Assembly: GCF_947503385.1 (NCBI RefSeq)
Contig: NZ_CANNDO010000002.1
Span: forward strand, 434,001-498,000
Direction: 5' to 3'
Length of the DNA stretch: 64,000 bases
Origin: an uncultured Tateyamaria sp.
GTDB taxonomy: Bacteria; Pseudomonadota; Alphaproteobacteria; Rhodobacterales; Rhodobacteraceae
Under the pieces are notes generated by a model. The model worked only from the letters and a program-made list of their open reading frames with translations. It made no database searches and was not told where the DNA came from. Shown piece by piece: positions 57,355 to 64,000 of this stretch (its first letter is position 1; each line of letters opens with the position of its first letter). The translations under genes were made by a program, and so were the position numbers.

Positions 57355-58653
57355 ATGCCACGGGCGACAGCGCTTTTTCGCCTCTATCAGGCGGTCACGG
57401 CGCTGGCCGTTCCCTTTGTTGCCCGAACCACGATCCGCAAGTTGCAACGCGCAGGCGTGCCCACAGAACGCGCGCATGAACGGCTCGGCCACTGGACGGC
57501 TCACCGGCGCCTTGGCCCGCTGATCTGGTTTCACGGCGCGTCGGTGGGCGAGGCGAAATCTGTTCTGCCCCTGATGCACCACATCGCAGAAACGACCCCG
57601 CAGGTGCGCCTGCTGCTGACCTCTGGCACCGCCACCTCGGCCCAAGCGGTCGCGCCTCGGCTGCCCAAAGGTGCGGTGCATCAGTTCAGCCCGCTGGACG
57701 CTGCCGGTCCTCTGGACCGGTTTCTGGCGCATTGGCGGCCCGATCTCTGCGTGCTGGTCGAATCCGAGCTGTGGCCCAATTTGCTGGACCGCTGCGCGCG
57801 CAGGGACCTGCCCGTCGCCCTTTTGAACGCACGGCTCTCTGACAGCAGCGCGCGGGGGTGGTGCAAGTTCCCCGACACCACTGCCTATGTGCTGCGCGGC
57901 ATCCGCTTTGCGCACTGTCAGGATCAACGCACGCGCGCGCATTTGCGCGCCATGGGTCTGCCCTTTGCCCAATCCGGCGCAAATCTCAAATCGCTTGTCT
58001 CCGCCCCGCAGGTGGCCCCCGGCACCCGTGATGCGGCTTTTGAGGCGCTTGGTGGCCGCCCCGTCTGGGTCGCTGCCTCCACACATCCCGGCGAAGAAGC
58101 ACCAGTGCTGGCCGCGCACAAAACGCTGTTGGAGGAGCATCCCCACCTGTGCCTGATCCTTGTTCCCCGCCACCCCGAGCGCGCCGGTGATGTGGCTGGG
58201 CTCATTTCCGAGGCCGGGCTTGGTTATGTCCAGCGCAGCGCAGGCGGTGCACTGTCCGACGGCGCGCAGGTCTACCTTGCCGATACAATGGGCGAAATGG
58301 ACCTGTGGTACACGCTCAGCCCCATTGTGTTCTTGGGTGGCTCGTTTTCCGATGACGGGGGGCATACGCCATTCGAACCTGCCGCTGCGCATACCGCCAT
58401 TCTGCACGGCCCTCGCTATGCCAATTTCACCGAAGCCTACGCCGCCTTCCAGCGCGCGAATGCCAGCGTTGAGGTGGCAGATGGCCCTGCCCTTACCACA
58501 GCGGTAAGCGAATTGCTGACACATCCCAGCCGCGCGGCGCAACTGGCCGCGGCGGCGCGGCCTCTGGCCCGCGACGGGGCGGATGTCCTGCCGCCCCTTG
58601 CGCAAGATCTGTTTGCGCTTGCGGAGATCGAGGAGACCTCGCACCATGCCTGA
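57355..58653 (+). CDS. waaA: 3-deoxy-D-manno-octulosonic acid transferase
   Basis: 432 residues. Adds Kdo to lipid A. WFHGASVGEAKSVLPL and LVESELWPNLL (the acidic residues of the GT30 site) are clear, and the C-terminal PRHPERAGDVA, GGSFSDDGGHTPFEPAA segments fit. It starts one base after the moaA stop. It has an N-terminal hydrophobic segment for membrane contact. Confidence 0.94.
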   Translation: MPRATALFRLYQAVTALAVPFVARTTIRKLQRAGVPTERAHERLGHWTAHRRLGPLIWFHGASVGEAKSVLPLMHHIAETTPQVRLLLTSGTATSAQAVAPRLPKGAVHQFSPLDAAGPLDRFLAHWRPDLCVLVESELWPNLLDRCARRDLPVALLNARLSDSSARGWCKFPDTTAYVLRGIRFAHCQDQRTRAHLRAMGLPFAQSGANLKSLVSAPQVAPGTRDAAFEALGGRPVWVAASTHPGEEAPVLAAHKTLLEEHPHLCLILVPRHPERAGDVAGLISEAGLGYVQRSAGGALSDGAQVYLADTMGEMDLWYTLSPIVFLGGSFSDDGGHTPFEPAAAHTAILHGPRYANFTEAYAAFQRANASVEVADGPALTTAVSELLTHPSRAAQLAAAARPLARDGADVLPPLAQDLFALAEIEETSHHA

Positions 58654-59692
58654 TCTCTCCGCCATGGACGTCATCGCGCCCAACTTCAAACGGCGCCTGT
58701 CCGGCGTGACGTCGACCGTGGTGCGGCTGGTGCCGCTGCAGGCACAACACATCGCGATCACCGCCTGTGCGCCGGTCATGCCTGACCACGTGCCCAATGT
58801 GCATTGGTCCAAATTGCTCACCATGTCGCGGCACGGCCCCAGTGGACCGCGCGTCTGGCACGCCCGCCGAAATGTTGAAATGATTGCGGGTCTGGCCCTG
58901 CGCGCTATTGGCAAAGACCTTCGATTGCTTTTCACCTCCGCAAGCCAGCGCCAACATACGGGCCTGTCCAAGGCGCTGATCAGGCGGATGGATGCCGTTA
59001 TCGCCACTTCGGCCAAGACCGCCGCCTATCTCGACCGTCCGGCCACCGTGATCCATCACGGCATCGACACAGAGGTGTTTTGCCCGACAGCGGATCGCGT
59101 TGCCCTGCGGCGCACACTTGGCCTGCCCGAAGGCCCCCTGCTGGGCTGTTTCGGGCGCATCCGAACGTCCAAAGGCACGGATCTATTCGTCGATGCGATG
59201 ATCGAGACGCTGCCAAATCACCCAACAGCCAATGCCATTGTCATGGGGCGCGCGGTGCAAAAGGACATGGGCTTTCTTGATGGGTTAAAGGCGCGCGTGG
59301 CCAGTGCGGGCCTTGATGACCGTATCCTTTTCCTGCCCGAAGTGCCGGTATGGGAGACGCCGAAATACTATCAGGCGCTTGATCTTTATGTGGCACCGCA
59401 ACGGTGGGAAGGCTTTGGCCTCACCCCACTGGAAGCGATGGCCTGCGGCGCGCCGGTTGTGGCCACCCGCGTTGGCGCGTTCGAAGAACTGATTGCAGAC
59501 GGCGACACCGGGACGCTAGTGGACATCGGTTCCGTGCCGCAGATCGTGGCGGCGATAAACGCACTCCTCACTGCGCCTGATACGCTGGCGCAGTGGTCGG
59601 ACGCGGCGCGTGACCGCGCCGTCACCGGGTTTCAGTTGCAACACGAGGCGGACGCAATCACAGCACTCTATCGTCAGCTTCTGGGTGCCTGA
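58646..59692 (+). CDS. GT4-type glycosyltransferase, probably lipopolysaccharide core
   Basis: 348 residues starting MPDLSAMDVIAPNFKRRLSGV, with GAGGAG before the ATG; overlaps waaA by eight bases. GT-B fold with CFGRIRTSKGTDLFVDAM and the E-x7-E donor motif in QRWEGFGLTPLEAMACGAPVV. The link to waaA suggests transfer to the Kdo core (as in LpcC-type mannosyltransferases), but the sugar is inference. Confidence 0.86.
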   Translation: MPDLSAMDVIAPNFKRRLSGVTSTVVRLVPLQAQHIAITACAPVMPDHVPNVHWSKLLTMSRHGPSGPRVWHARRNVEMIAGLALRAIGKDLRLLFTSASQRQHTGLSKALIRRMDAVIATSAKTAAYLDRPATVIHHGIDTEVFCPTADRVALRRTLGLPEGPLLGCFGRIRTSKGTDLFVDAMIETLPNHPTANAIVMGRAVQKDMGFLDGLKARVASAGLDDRILFLPEVPVWETPKYYQALDLYVAPQRWEGFGLTPLEAMACGAPVVATRVGAFEELIADGDTGTLVDIGSVPQIVAAINALLTAPDTLAQWSDAARDRAVTGFQLQHEADAITALYRQLLGA

Positions 59693-59695
59693 AAG

Positions 59696-59744
59696 GGACG
59701 GTGGGTGGGGCGACCCGCGTATGCGGGAGCGTCACCCGCCGTCC
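59696..59744. terminator. Nested palindrome between convergent genes
   Basis: Outer arms GGACGGTGGGTG (59696-59707) and CACCCGCCGTCC (59733-59744) pair over 12 bases with one G-T wobble. Inside them CCCGC-GTAT-GCGGG (59714-59727) forms a second perfect stem. The element fills the gap between the stops of the glycosyltransferase and the M20D gene. It acts as a bidirectional terminator in all likelihood; it could also be a dispersed palindromic repeat. Confidence 0.58.
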
Positions 59745-59749
59745 TCACA

Positions 59750-60916
59750 TCATGACGCGATCGGCATCCGCTGCTCCACGATTTCGGCCCACCACGAACA
59801 GCCCGCAGGGATCGCTGCATCGTTGAAATCATATTCCGGGTGATGCACCATCGCGGTGTCGCCATTGCCGATCAGAATGTAGGCGCCGGGCCGCTCTTCG
59901 AGCATAAAGGCAAAATCCTCGCCCCCCATAACCAAGGGCGCTTCTTCGCACTGCCCTGAGACTGTCCGCGCCACATCTGCGGCAAAGGCCGTCTGGTCGT
60001 CGTGGTTCACCATCACCGGATAATTGCGCTGGTAATCCACCCGCACCACACCGCCAAACGTGGCCGCAATGCCGTTGCACACCTCATTCACCCGGGTCTC
60101 CGCAAGGTCGCGCATCTCTGCGCTCATGGTGCGCACGGTGCCCATGATTTTGACCTTTTGCGGGATCACGTTGAACGCATTGGACGACGTTTCGAATGAC
60201 GTGATCGACACCACAACGCGGTCAATCGGATCGGCATTCCGGCTGACGATGCTTTGCAGCGCGGTCACCGCATGGGACGCCATCAACGTGGTGTCGATGG
60301 TCTCTTGCGGTTTGGCGGCGTGTCCGCCGCGCCCTTCGAATTCGATGTCCAGCAAATCCGTTGCGGCAAAAAACGCGCCAGGCCGAATCGCAAACTCGCC
60401 CACGGGTCGCCCCGGCCAATTGTGCATCCCGTAGACCTCGTTGATGCCCCAACGCTCCATCATGCCGTCTTCGCACATTTCGCGGCCTCCGCCCCCGCCT
60501 TCTTCGGCGGGTTGAAAGATCACGACCGCGGTGCCGTCGAAATTCCGCGTCTCGGCCAGATATTGCGCAGCCCCCAGCAACATTGCCGTGTGGCCGTCAT
60601 GGCCGCAGGCGTGCATCGCCCCCTCTATCTTTGAGGCGTAGGCCACGCCGGTCTGTTCCGGGATTGGCAGCGCGTCCATGTCCGCCCGCAGGCCGATCAC
60701 GCGGCCAGAGCCATTGGCCCGGCCCTTGATCACCCCCACGACACCGGTGCGCCCGATCCCCTCAACCACCTCGTCACAGCCGAATTCCCGCAATTTCTCC
60801 GCCACCAGCGCGCTGGTGCGGTGCGTCTCGAACAGGATTTCGGGATGCTGATGCATGTCCCGCCGCCAGGCGGTGATGTCATCGTGAAGGTCGGCAAATC
60901 GGTTTTTGATCGGCAT
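59750..60916 (-). CDS. M20D-family amidohydrolase (hippurate/N-acyl-amino-acid hydrolase type)
   Basis: 388 residues. Metal-binding segments: HACGHDGHTAMLLG (Cys and His ligands) and PAEEGGGGGREM (Glu pair), then MHNWPGRPVG and the final MGGEDFAFM. The dimerisation domain lies between about 185 and 300. Cleaves N-acylated amino acids or similar; substrate unknown. Next to the DAO-type gene with 16 bases between, it may release the amino acid that the flavoenzyme then oxidises. Confidence 0.88.
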   Translation of the reverse strand: MPIKNRFADLHDDITAWRRDMHQHPEILFETHRTSALVAEKLREFGCDEVVEGIGRTGVVGVIKGRANGSGRVIGLRADMDALPIPEQTGVAYASKIEGAMHACGHDGHTAMLLGAAQYLAETRNFDGTAVVIFQPAEEGGGGGREMCEDGMMERWGINEVYGMHNWPGRPVGEFAIRPGAFFAATDLLDIEFEGRGGHAAKPQETIDTTLMASHAVTALQSIVSRNADPIDRVVVSITSFETSSNAFNVIPQKVKIMGTVRTMSAEMRDLAETRVNEVCNGIAATFGGVVRVDYQRNYPVMVNHDDQTAFAADVARTVSGQCEEAPLVMGGEDFAFMLEERPGAYILIGNGDTAMVHHPEYDFNDAAIPAGCSWWAEIVEQRMPIAS

Positions 60917-60931
60917 GAAGTGCTCCTGTTG

Positions 60932-62278
60932 TCAAAGCGCAGGGCCAAGGCGCATGGGGGTTCCGTCGGAAAATCTGTCACATCTGAAACGCCCCAGATC
61001 ATGGCCCGGATCGCCGCCAGTGACCAGAGCCGAAAGCACCCGCCCCACACCCGGACCGATGCCGAATCCATGCCCGCTCATCCCTGTGCCCACGGTCAGA
61101 CCGGGCAAGGCGGCAATCCGGTCGATGACCGGCACGACGTCCGGCATGGTGTCGATCATCCCGGCCCACGCAGCCTTGGTGCGTGGCGTGCCAAGATCAG
61201 GGAACATGGTCGCAAAATCGGTGCAGAGCGCGCGCACTTTGGCGGCATTTGGTTCCGGGTTCAGAATGCGCTGCTGTTCAAACGGGCTCACCGCATCTTC
61301 GGCCCAATGGCGCGGCGTGCCCCATCCGTCCGGAAAACCGTTGGGCGCTTTGGGCAGGAACCGCGTGCCAAAAGGATCAGCCCGCAATTGCGTCAGGTAT
61401 TTGGGCAAGGCGCGAAAGGCATCCGGTCCCACAAACAGTTCGTGAAACCCACCTGCTGCGACCGAATATCCCCCGTCGGCGCGCGGTCGAAAGGCGATCC
61501 GGCTGTCTGTCGCACCACCTGCGTAAGCCATGGGTGCCGCGTCGAGGGCCGCAACGGTCGCGCGCACGGAAAGCTGCGGCAAAGAGACCCCGTGGCGGCG
61601 CAGCAGCAGTGCGGACCACGCCCCACCTGCCAGCACAACCTCCGGTGCCGCAATCCGGCCCTGTTCCGTAACGACCCCTGTGATCCGTCCCGCTGCGATG
61701 TCGAACGCGCGCACCGCGCAATTTTCAACCAGCGTCGCACCCGCCCGCGCGGCAATTCCAGCCAGCGCCGGCACAGCGACCCATGGTTCGGCACGCATGT
61801 CCGTGCGCGTGTGCATCGCCCCTTTGTAGCGGCGCGCCATACCGGGGATCAGCCCCTGAACCTCCGCATCGGAAAGCAGGGCGGTGTCCACACCGCAGGC
61901 CCGTGCGTGCGGCTCCCATGCCGCATATCGCGCCATGTCCGCGTCGGTTTCGGCAAGATAGGTCACGCCCCCTTGGGTGAGGCCGATGTCCACGTTGGTT
62001 TCGGTCGCCAGCGTCTGCCACAGCGCGTTTGCCTCGACCATAATCGGCAACTCATCGGGATCACGCCCCTGTTGCCGGATCCAGCCCCAGTTGCGGCTGG
62101 ACTGTTCGCCAGCGATGCGCCCCTTTTCCAGCAGCACAACCCGCAGACCGTCCCGTGCCAGAAACAAAGCGGTGGTCACACCAATGACGCCCCCGCCAAT
62201 GACAACGACATCCGCCTGCGCAGGCGCAGGACCGGGCCATGTGATGGGTGATTGCGCGGAAATCGGAAATCCGGTCAC
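60932..62278 (-). CDS. FAD-dependent oxidoreductase of the D-amino-acid oxidase (DAO) type
   Basis: 448 residues. The dinucleotide fold VVVIGGGVIGVTTALFLA starts at about 25. EKGRIAGEQSSRNWGWIRQQGRD is typical of amino-acid dehydrogenases of this class, and the C-terminal FAD segment is GMSGHGFGIGPGVG. Oxidises an amine or amino acid; substrate not known. Context with peptidase genes suggests use of D- or N-modified amino acids. Confidence 0.86.
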   Translation of the reverse strand: MTGFPISAQSPITWPGPAPAQADVVVIGGGVIGVTTALFLARDGLRVVLLEKGRIAGEQSSRNWGWIRQQGRDPDELPIMVEANALWQTLATETNVDIGLTQGGVTYLAETDADMARYAAWEPHARACGVDTALLSDAEVQGLIPGMARRYKGAMHTRTDMRAEPWVAVPALAGIAARAGATLVENCAVRAFDIAAGRITGVVTEQGRIAAPEVVLAGGAWSALLLRRHGVSLPQLSVRATVAALDAAPMAYAGGATDSRIAFRPRADGGYSVAAGGFHELFVGPDAFRALPKYLTQLRADPFGTRFLPKAPNGFPDGWGTPRHWAEDAVSPFEQQRILNPEPNAAKVRALCTDFATMFPDLGTPRTKAAWAGMIDTMPDVVPVIDRIAALPGLTVGTGMSGHGFGIGPGVGRVLSALVTGGDPGHDLGRFRCDRFSDGTPMRLGPAL

Positions 62279-62338
62279 CGGAGCACCGCAGGCGTTCTGG
62301 CCACAGCCGGGCCGGTATCCCGACGGGTCGGCGCGCGC

Positions 62339-63493
62339 TCAGCCAAGTTGCTGTAACAGGTCACGCATAAAGGCGTGACCCGCCTCGAACTGGGCGATGG
62401 TGATGAATTCATTGGGTTGATGCGCCTGCGCGATATCGCCGGGGCCGCACACCACCGCCGAATAGCCCGCCGCCTGAAACTGCCCCGCTTCTGTGCCGTA
62501 GCTCACCACATGAGTGCCGTTGTCCCCGGTGATGCGCCGCACCAGCGTTTCTGCTGCGCCGTCTTCCTCGGGAACCAGCGGGGGCACGTCAAACCGCATC
62601 TTAATGTCCACGCCTGTGTCGGGATGGATGGCCTGCATCCCCTGCTCGATCTCCGCCACATGGGCCAGATACGCCTCCTTGAGGGCCACAGTGTCGTCGC
62701 CGGGCACTGCACGAAAATCCATGGAGAACGTACAATCCTTGGCGGTGATGTTATGTGCGGTGCCCCCCGACACCTGCCCCACGTGCCAAGTGGTAAAGGG
62801 TGGATCGAACATCGCGGCCAGCGCAGACGGTTTGGCCGCCGCATTCTCCGCGTTGCGGTGGTTGGCAAAGTCGATGATCCTTGCCCCCTCGAGGATCGCG
62901 CTGACCCCCTGCGGCAGAAGTGACGAATGCACCTCGAACCCTTTCACGTGGGTGTCGAACCCCTGCCCGCCTTTGTGCCCTGTCACCGCGCGCATCATCG
63001 ACGGCTCACCGACGATGACCGGACCACCCTTGGGCACAACACCCTGCATCGCGTCGATCATCGGCGGCGCGCCAAGGCAGCCGATCTCTTCGTCATAGCT
63101 GAGCGCCAATTGGCAGGGTTTGCCCGCGTGGTGCGCTTCGACCAGCGTCCAGATTGCCAGCGCATCAAACCCTTTCATATCGCAGGTGCCGCGCCCGAAA
63201 TACTTGCCGTCGCGCGCCACCACGTCAAACGGGTCCGTATCCCACGCCTGCCCATCGACCGGCACCACATCCGTGTGACCGGACAGGACCACCGCCCCTT
63301 CGACCTCAGGGCCCACATGCGCAAACAGCGCCGCCTTGTCGCCATCGGGATGGTAATGGCGGTGGCAGGTGATGCCGTGGCCATTCAGATACTCTTCCAC
63401 CCAGTTGATAAGCGGCAGGTTGGTGTCACGGCTGACCGTGGGAAAGCGGATGAGTTTGGTCATCAGCTGCACGGGGGACAAACGTGTGGTCAA
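62339..63493 (-). CDS. argE: Acetylornithine deacetylase (ArgE-like, M20A)
   Basis: 384 residues from a TTG at 63493, overlapping the VOC stop (TTGA), with GGAGAG nearby; ATG alternatives are internal. Zinc ligands: SGHTDVVPVDG, GRGTCDMKG, YDEEIGCLGAPP. RFPTVSRDTNLPLINW is the family start. Although ArgE makes ornithine in arginine synthesis, this copy lies in a catabolic gene group and may cleave another N-acyl amino acid. Confidence 0.84.
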   Translation of the reverse strand: MTTRLSPVQLMTKLIRFPTVSRDTNLPLINWVEEYLNGHGITCHRHYHPDGDKAALFAHVGPEVEGAVVLSGHTDVVPVDGQAWDTDPFDVVARDGKYFGRGTCDMKGFDALAIWTLVEAHHAGKPCQLALSYDEEIGCLGAPPMIDAMQGVVPKGGPVIVGEPSMMRAVTGHKGGQGFDTHVKGFEVHSSLLPQGVSAILEGARIIDFANHRNAENAAAKPSALAAMFDPPFTTWHVGQVSGGTAHNITAKDCTFSMDFRAVPGDDTVALKEAYLAHVAEIEQGMQAIHPDTGVDIKMRFDVPPLVPEEDGAAETLVRRITGDNGTHVVSYGTEAGQFQAAGYSAVVCGPGDIAQAHQPNEFITIAQFEAGHAFMRDLLQQLG

Positions 63494-63858
63494 ATGGCCT
63501 CTCCGAGGACGAGCGGCGTGCAATCGTCGTCCGCGCGGTGAAATTCCGGCGGGCCGCAATCCTGATTGAACGGGGCGCGCACATGGCGGTCTGGCAATAT
63601 GTCCACTTTGGGTTTCAGCACCGGATAAAGTTCATGTTCTCCGTCGAAGCCGATGCAGAACGATCCTTTGCGTTCGGGATGGGTCAGGCCAGCATGGTCC
63701 GACGCTTCAACCAGATGGATCGCAGCATCGTCCCGCTGCAAAACCGCGGAATTGTCCGCGCGAATTTCAACCTCAAAGCCCAGACTGTCCCGATAGAAAC
63801 CCGCCTGCGCCTCCGGCGACGCAGACGGCTCAAAAGGCGTGATCCGGGTCAGGCGCAT
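63490..63858 (-). CDS. VOC-superfamily (glyoxalase/bleomycin resistance) protein
   Basis: 122 residues: a single VOC domain of two beta-alpha-beta-beta-beta units. SPEAQAGFYRDSLGFEVEI is the first unit, DDAAIHLVEASDHAGL and GSFCIGFDGEHELYPVLK the next, and FHRADDDCTPLVLGEAI the end. Metal ligand residues are not certain. Overlaps the argE start; five bases from the next gene. Confidence 0.8.
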   Translation of the reverse strand: MRLTRITPFEPSASPEAQAGFYRDSLGFEVEIRADNSAVLQRDDAAIHLVEASDHAGLTHPERKGSFCIGFDGEHELYPVLKPKVDILPDRHVRAPFNQDCGPPEFHRADDDCTPLVLGEAI

Positions 63859-63863
63859 TCCGA

Positions 63864-64000
63864 TCAGTAGCCGCTGTCGGTTGTCAGAACGAAATGACCG
63901 GGTTCGACCTCGTTGTATTCGGACGGGGCCGCCACATAATCTACTGGATGAATAGGCGACGGGATCGGCTTGAAGTTAAGGTCTTTTTCCGATTTTCGCT
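63864..64000 (-). CDS. C-terminal end of a gene running off the window
   Basis: Forty-four codons remain, ending EVEPGHFVLTTDSGY with FKPIPSPIHPVDYV before it. I do not recognise the family from this alone. The neighbours are typical of dipeptide/oligopeptide ABC transporter groups, so a transporter component is the likely answer, but this is a guess from context. Confidence 0.4.
   Translation of the reverse strand, partial: RKSEKDLNFKPIPSPIHPVDYVAAPSEYNEVEPGHFVLTTDSGY

Overview
The window looks like a chromosomal segment of an alphaproteobacterium of the order Rhodobacterales (roseobacter-type). The basis is high G+C, short or overlapping gene junctions, the order nuoN-birA-coaX-rnj behind a full complex I cluster, an acetyl/propionyl-type leucine degradation (liu) cluster, and several short proteins I know mainly from this order. 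Neither species nor genus can be fixed from the sequence alone.

Layout. 1-4.8 kb (+): end of prfC, two tandem paralogous glycosyltransferases and a DEAD-box RNA helicase. 4.9-8.7 kb (-): a GNAT acetyltransferase, RNase J, type III pantothenate kinase and biotin ligase. 8.7-32.1 kb (-): all fourteen complex I genes in the order nuoA-B-C-D-E-F-G-H-I-J-K-L-M-N, read right to left. Eighteen extra genes are interspersed among them. They include small membrane proteins, exported proteins and lipoproteins, two CMD-family proteins, a sulfotransferase, an HNH-like protein and a membrane-anchored copy of the NuoE C-terminal helix-hairpin-helix domain. This is the most unusual part of the window.

32.3-33.6 kb: a DUF1330 protein and a divergent LysR regulator. 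33.6-43.9 kb: leucine/isovalerate degradation genes (liuA, an acyl-CoA synthetase, liuB, liuD, a GST, liuE, liuC) on the minus strand. Two plus-strand genes interrupt them, an OmpW porin and an unknown protein. A good promoter with an inverted-repeat operator lies just upstream of liuA.

44.1-48.9 kb is a decaying catabolic locus: an RpiR-type regulator remnant, TRAP transporter remnants (dctQ, dctM, dctP), a frameshifted M81 (MlrC-like) metallopeptidase, an intact D-threonine aldolase/D-serine dehydratase-like enzyme and a RidA gene with an in-frame stop. 49.3-51.3 kb (-): a DegT-family aminotransferase and phosphoglycolate phosphatase. 51.4-55.8 kb (+): glmU-glmS, a flavin-binding PPOX protein and an AlkD-like DNA repair protein in one tight run. 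55.8-59.7 kb: a lipoprotein (-), then moaA, waaA and a lipopolysaccharide-type glycosyltransferase (+). 59.7-64 kb (-): a peptide/amino-acid catabolic group with an M20D amidohydrolase, a DAO-type flavoprotein, ArgE-like deacetylase, a VOC protein and the end of a further gene.

I saw no tRNA, rRNA, CRISPR array, complete insertion sequence or replication origin. All assignments come from reading the translated sequence. No database search was run, and family names rest on recalled motifs and gene context.
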